A DNA stretch of 64,000 bases from Methylobacterium frigidaeris (lineage in GTDB: Bacteria > Pseudomonadota > Alphaproteobacteria > Rhizobiales > Beijerinckiaceae). Positions within the stretch are counted from its first letter, which is position 1; each line of letters starts with the position of its first letter. Made by a program: the position numbers and the translations under genes. Below are positions 62,707-64,000 of the stretch, one piece after another. The notes below the pieces were generated by a model, which was not told the origin of the DNA, did no database searches, and saw only the letters and a program-made list of their open reading frames with translations. The stretch spans positions 214,459-278,458 of the forward strand of contig NZ_BPQJ01000003.1 of the NCBI RefSeq assembly GCF_022179185.1, in the 5' to 3' direction.

Positions 62707-63623
62707 TCGGCACCGACGATCTCCGCTTCTTCCTCGCCATCGCCGAGGCGCCTTCCCTCGCCGCCGCGTCGCGAGCCCTCGACGTGTCGCCGCCGGCGGT
62801 CACGCAGCGCCTGCGCGCCCTTGAGGAGCGGCTGGGGATGCTCCTCGTCGACCGGGCCGGGCGCCACCTCGCGCTGACCGACGAGGGCGAGCTGATCGCC
62901 GAGCGCGGTCGGCAGATCCTCGATTCCCTCGGCGAACTCGACGAGGCGCTGGGCGCCAGGCGCGGGCAGGTGGTCGGGCACCTGCGGATCGTGGCGCCGT
63001 TCGGCTTCGGCCGCCGCCACGTCGCCCCCGTCGCGGCGGCGTTCCAGGCGGCGCACCCGCAGGTCGCGATCGACCTCCGGCTCTCCGACCGCCTCGGCAG
63101 CGTGCCGGCCGGGACCTTCGACCTCGCGATCCATGTCGGCGAGATCGCGCAGGCGGCGCCCGGCCTGATCGTCCGGCGCCTCGCCCCGAACGACCGGGTG
63201 GCCTGCGCCGCGCCGGCCTATCTCGCCGCCCACGGCACGCCCGCAATCCCGGCGGACCTCCGCCTGCACGCCTGCATCGCGCTCCGCGAGAACGACGAGG
63301 ACGTGACCCTGTGGCGCTTCCGGCGTGACGGGCAGGATGAACGGGTCCGGATCGAGCCGCGGCTGGCCAGTAACGACGGCGAGGTGGTGCGCGGCTGGGC
63401 GCTCACCGGGTGCGGCATCATCCTGCGCTCGGAATGGGACGTCGCCGCCGACCTGCGGGCGGGACGGCTGGTCCGGCTGCTGCCGGGCTATGCCCTGCCC
63501 GACGCTCCGGTGGTGGCGCTGCTCGGCGCACCCCGCCGCGCCCGGGCCGCCCGCACCGGCCGGTTCCTCGACGTGCTCGCCGCCGCCCTCGACCCGGCCC
63601 CGTGGCGCGATCCGACGGCCTGA
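62703..63623 (+). CDS. LysR-family transcriptional regulator
   Basis: 306 residues. The winged helix-turn-helix covers MLGTDDLRFFLAIAEAPSLAAASRALDVSPPAVTQRLRALEERLG. The co-inducer domain follows from LRIVAPFGFGRRHV. There is no ribosome site before the ATG and the helix-turn-helix begins at residue 5, so a leaderless or very short transcript is likely. It faces the D-threonine-aldolase/RidA pair and probably controls it, with a D-amino acid or related compound as inducer. Confidence 0.94.
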   Translation: MLGTDDLRFFLAIAEAPSLAAASRALDVSPPAVTQRLRALEERLGMLLVDRAGRHLALTDEGELIAERGRQILDSLGELDEALGARRGQVVGHLRIVAPFGFGRRHVAPVAAAFQAAHPQVAIDLRLSDRLGSVPAGTFDLAIHVGEIAQAAPGLIVRRLAPNDRVACAAPAYLAAHGTPAIPADLRLHACIALRENDEDVTLWRFRRDGQDERVRIEPRLASNDGEVVRGWALTGCGIILRSEWDVAADLRAGRLVRLLPGYALPDAPVVALLGAPRRARAARTGRFLDVLAAALDPAPWRDPTA

Positions 63624-63706
63624 CGGTCACGCCTCGCGCCGTGCCTTCACGCGAACGCGATCCGCCCGGTCTCGCCAGCGCCGCAGAGTCCGGGTAACCC
63701 GGGCCC

Positions 63707-64000
63707 ATGCCGCCCCGCCGCCTCGCCCTCCTCCTCGCCCTTCTGGCCTCCTGGCTGACCCTCGGCGCCGCCGAGGCGCAGGTGCCGCGGCCGTCGAAAT
63801 ACGCCGACCTCGTCCGGGCCGAGCTGGTGACCGAGGAGAGCGCCGTCGCGCCGGGCGCCACGCTCACCGCAGGCGTGCGACTCACGATGAAGCCGGGCTG
63901 GCACGTCTACTGGCGCAATCCCGGCGATTCCGGCCTGCCGCCGGAGATCGCCTGGACGCTGCCGGCGGGCTTCTCCGCGGGCGGCGTCGCTTGGCCGGCG
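63707..64000 (+). CDS. DsbD-domain protein (3' end outside window)
   Basis: 98 residues are visible and open at the window edge. A signal peptide (MPPRRLALLLALLASWLTLGAAEAQ) precedes PSKYADLVRAELVTEESAVAPG and LTMKPGWHVYWRNPGDSGLPPEIAW, which is the N-terminal periplasmic domain of DsbD/ScsB-type membrane thiol transporters. Those proteins carry electrons from cytoplasmic thioredoxin to the periplasm. The domain has no visible active cysteine pair yet. The start and signal peptide are clear; the rest must be read from the neighbouring sequence. Confidence 0.85.
   Translation, partial: MPPRRLALLLALLASWLTLGAAEAQVPRPSKYADLVRAELVTEESAVAPGATLTAGVRLTMKPGWHVYWRNPGDSGLPPEIAWTLPAGFSAGGVAWPA

Overview
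The window is about 70% G+C and reads as a chromosomal segment of an alphaproteobacterium, most likely a Methylobacterium or a close relative in the Hyphomicrobiales (Rhizobiales). This is inferred from protein families and regulatory sites: HWE-type histidine kinase, FlaF, a DUF2076 protein, the soxBDAG sarcosine oxidase operon, the tandem uvrC-pgsA-moaD genes, GAAC-N7-GAAC LexA boxes and GGAAC-N16/17-CGTT EcfG promoters. There are no RNA genes, no CRISPR array and no prophage. Mobile DNA is limited to one IS630-family remnant. Both ends are cut inside genes (a PAS/HWE kinase on the left, a DsbD-like protein on the right).

Layout. 0-4 kb: sensor kinase and response regulator, metY and ssb (SOS box in its promoter region), then a decayed acetyltransferase. 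4-16 kb: malate synthase G, DUF2076 protein, L,D-transpeptidase, CheZ-like phosphatase, GT61 glycosyltransferase, uvrC-pgsA-moaD, a DUF3616 protein, and a zinc/manganese-type binding protein behind a Zur-like palindrome. 16-28 kb: FadL/OmpP1 porin, FAH-family hydrolase, LuxR-type regulator, RlpA-like protein, a cytoplasmic PAS-PAS chemoreceptor, two GT2 glycosyltransferases, several small proteins, and divergent anmK/tyrS. 29-36.6 kb: a complete soxB-soxD-soxA-soxG operon flanked by damage. The downstream L-serine dehydratase gene (sdaA) is frameshifted twice. The divergent GlxA-type regulator keeps only its first ~65 residues and runs into an IS630 transposase remnant.

36.8-46.5 kb: an Old Yellow Enzyme reductase, a PAP2 phosphatase, a DadA-like oxidase preceded by a 15-bp tandem repeat, a phosphoesterase, small exported or membrane proteins, flaF and a trypsin-like protease. 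46.5-54.9 kb: rsmD, rluB with a very long Gly/Arg-rich tail, tadA, mntH behind an MntR operator, a transglutaminase-like protein, a DEAD/DEAH helicase, an Hpt protein and a FlaG-like protein. 55-64 kb: exported hypotheticals, then a two-gene DNA-repair cassette (CX3CX2C radical SAM protein plus DUF4130-UdgX fusion) under a LexA box, two genes with EcfG stress promoters, a RidA plus D-threonine-aldolase-like pair, and a divergent LysR regulator.

The most interesting unit is the radical SAM/UdgX operon. Its biochemical role is not established, and here the sequence ties it to the SOS response through a box very similar to the one before ssb. The sarcosine locus is a second point of interest: the enzyme is intact while its regulator and the last step toward pyruvate both look broken.
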